The position numbers and the translations under genes were made by a program. A DNA stretch of 6,373 nt, taken from NCBI GenBank assembly GCA_003487525.1, contig DNDT01000272.1:1-6373 (forward strand), in the 5' to 3' direction. Shown here in pieces: positions 5,487 to 6,373 of the stretch (position 1 is the stretch's first letter; every line of letters begins with the position of its first letter). The notes beneath the pieces were generated by a model. The model saw only the letters and a list, made by a program, of their open reading frames with translations. It ran no database searches and was not told the origin of the DNA. This stretch comes from Flavobacteriales bacterium. GTDB lineage: Bacteria; Bacteroidota; Bacteroidia; Flavobacteriales_E; Vicingaceae.

Positions 5487-6373
5487 ATCCGTCTTTTCAA
5501 AGATGGGCTGGGCTGGCAAACTGTCAACGCCTATGATGAGACTTATGGAGAAAACGGTTCCCTGGGGCGCGAACATCGCGGCGAAGTAGTCTTGGTCAGC
5601 CGCCTGCGCCCTGCCCTCGTCAAACTAAATCCCGAACTGCCCGCCGTCGCTCTAGAACTCGCCATCACTGAAATCATCCGCGACCGTTCCATGCTTCCTC
5701 TTGTTGCAGCCAATCAAAACGTGTATGACTTAATCAAAGACGGGGTGAAGGTCAAATTCAAAGATGATGAAGGTCAGCAACGCGAAGAAACTGTCCGCGT
5801 GATAGATTGGGAACATCCCACCGAAAACGATTTCCTGCTCACGTCACAGTTTTGGGTCACAGGGAACATTTACACACGCCGCACAGACCTGCTCGGCTTT
5901 GTCAATGGTTTGCCGCTGGTCTTTATCGAACTCAAAGCCAGTCACCGCCAACTCGAACATGCCTACCAAGACAACCTGCGCGATTACAAAGAAACCATTC
6001 CACAACTTTTTTGGTATACCACCTTCATTATTCTCTCGAATGGTTCCGCCACGCGGCTGGGCAGTCTCAGCGCAGAGTGGGAACACTTCAACGAGTGGAA
6101 GCGCATCAATTCTGAAGGTGAAAAAGGAATCATTTCACTTGATACGGTCCTGCGCGGCGTGTGCGAAAAATCCCGCCTGCCAGATATTGTCGAGAATTTC
6201 ATCCTTTACACCGAAGGCAAAGACGGCTTGCAGCAATTGATTCCAATGAACCATCAATTCCTTGGTGTCAACAATGCCTTTCAAGCTGTGCAAGACATCC
6301 GCAAGAATCAGGGTAAGCTCGGTGTTTTCTGGCATACACAAGGCAGCGGTAAATCCTACTCCATGATCTACTT
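5445..6373 (+). CDS. hsdR: Type I restriction enzyme R subunit, HsdR (3'-truncated by window)
   Basis: An open frame of 309 codons runs to the right edge; HsdR proteins are usually about 1000 residues, so roughly the first third is shown. HsdR is the ATP-driven translocase and endonuclease of type I restriction-modification and acts with HsdM and HsdS, neither of which is in the window. The N-terminal nuclease is of the PD-(D/E)xK type: D148 in RRTDLLG, then E162 and K164 in FIELKA. Residues 295-304 (FWHTQGSGKS) hold the Walker A motif of the helicase motor, with K303 and S304. The start is preceded by no proper Shine-Dalgarno; the nearest, AGGGA, is about 16 bases away. It lies 11 bases after the zinc-ribbon gene's stop, so expression probably depends on read-through and coupling from that module. 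It is GC-richer than the three preceding genes, consistent with a different origin. The first 14 codons are duplicated at 3382. Confidence 0.95.
   Translation, partial: MNLFSEDNLIEQPAIRLFKDGLGWQTVNAYDETYGENGSLGREHRGEVVLVSRLRPALVKLNPELPAVALELAITEIIRDRSMLPLVAANQNVYDLIKDGVKVKFKDDEGQQREETVRVIDWEHPTENDFLLTSQFWVTGNIYTRRTDLLGFVNGLPLVFIELKASHRQLEHAYQDNLRDYKETIPQLFWYTTFIILSNGSATRLGSLSAEWEHFNEWKRINSEGEKGIISLDTVLRGVCEKSRLPDIVENFILYTEGKDGLQQLIPMNHQFLGVNNAFQAVQDIRKNQGKLGVFWHTQGSGKSYSMIY

Noticed and set aside
5807..6341. Several open frames on both strands inside hsdR
   Set aside because: They are shadows of the HsdR frame, which shows clear nuclease and Walker A motifs throughout.

Overview
The window looks like a defence or genome-conflict island from a bacterium. 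Chloroflexota (Anaerolineae-like) is my best guess, but this is inference. The support is a giant kinase-fold/CHAT fusion, a GC-rich dispersed-type tandem repeat between genes, a type I restriction gene, and strong Shine-Dalgarno sites. No rRNA, tRNA or marker gene is present, so the assignment is weak. Base composition is patchy: the accessory genes are AT-rich, while the repeat block and hsdR are clearly GC-richer, as expected of a mosaic locus.

Left part (1-3296). A long protein, cut at the left edge, joins an N-terminal protein-kinase fold, an acidic/Ser-rich linker, a short Gly-Asn-Ile tandem motif, a beta-rich middle region and a C-terminal CHAT (caspase-like) protease domain with an intact His/Cys pair. 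The kinase part has lost its catalytic-loop residues (HRD reads YKN, DFG reads DIL), so it is predicted to be a pseudokinase acting as a sensor or scaffold. Convergent to it is a 115-residue three-helix membrane protein on the minus strand. The two genes overlap by four bases at their stop codons, and the minus-strand gene has its own good promoter and ribosome site.

Middle (3297-3841). This non-coding stretch holds the minus-strand promoter, a 42-bp relic matching the first 14 codons of hsdR, about 2.5 copies of a ~129-bp GC-rich repeat containing hairpins, and then the promoter and leader of the next operon.

Right part (3842-6373). A compact plus-strand run of four genes: a 91-residue protein with a ubiquitin-like (beta-grasp) pattern; a 251-residue protein resembling a RecA/HerA-type ATPase with a ruined P-loop; a 183-residue protein with two membrane helices and a Cys4 zinc ribbon; and, 11 bases later, hsdR, the type I restriction motor/nuclease subunit, cut by the right edge just after its Walker A motif. 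The first three genes form a tight, translationally coupled unit that I cannot match to a named system. They lie between the hsdR relic and the intact hsdR start, which suggests a cargo module exchanged at the restriction locus. The most interesting candidates for something undescribed are this UBL / degenerate ATPase / membrane zinc-ribbon trio and the pseudokinase-CHAT fusion with its convergent membrane partner.
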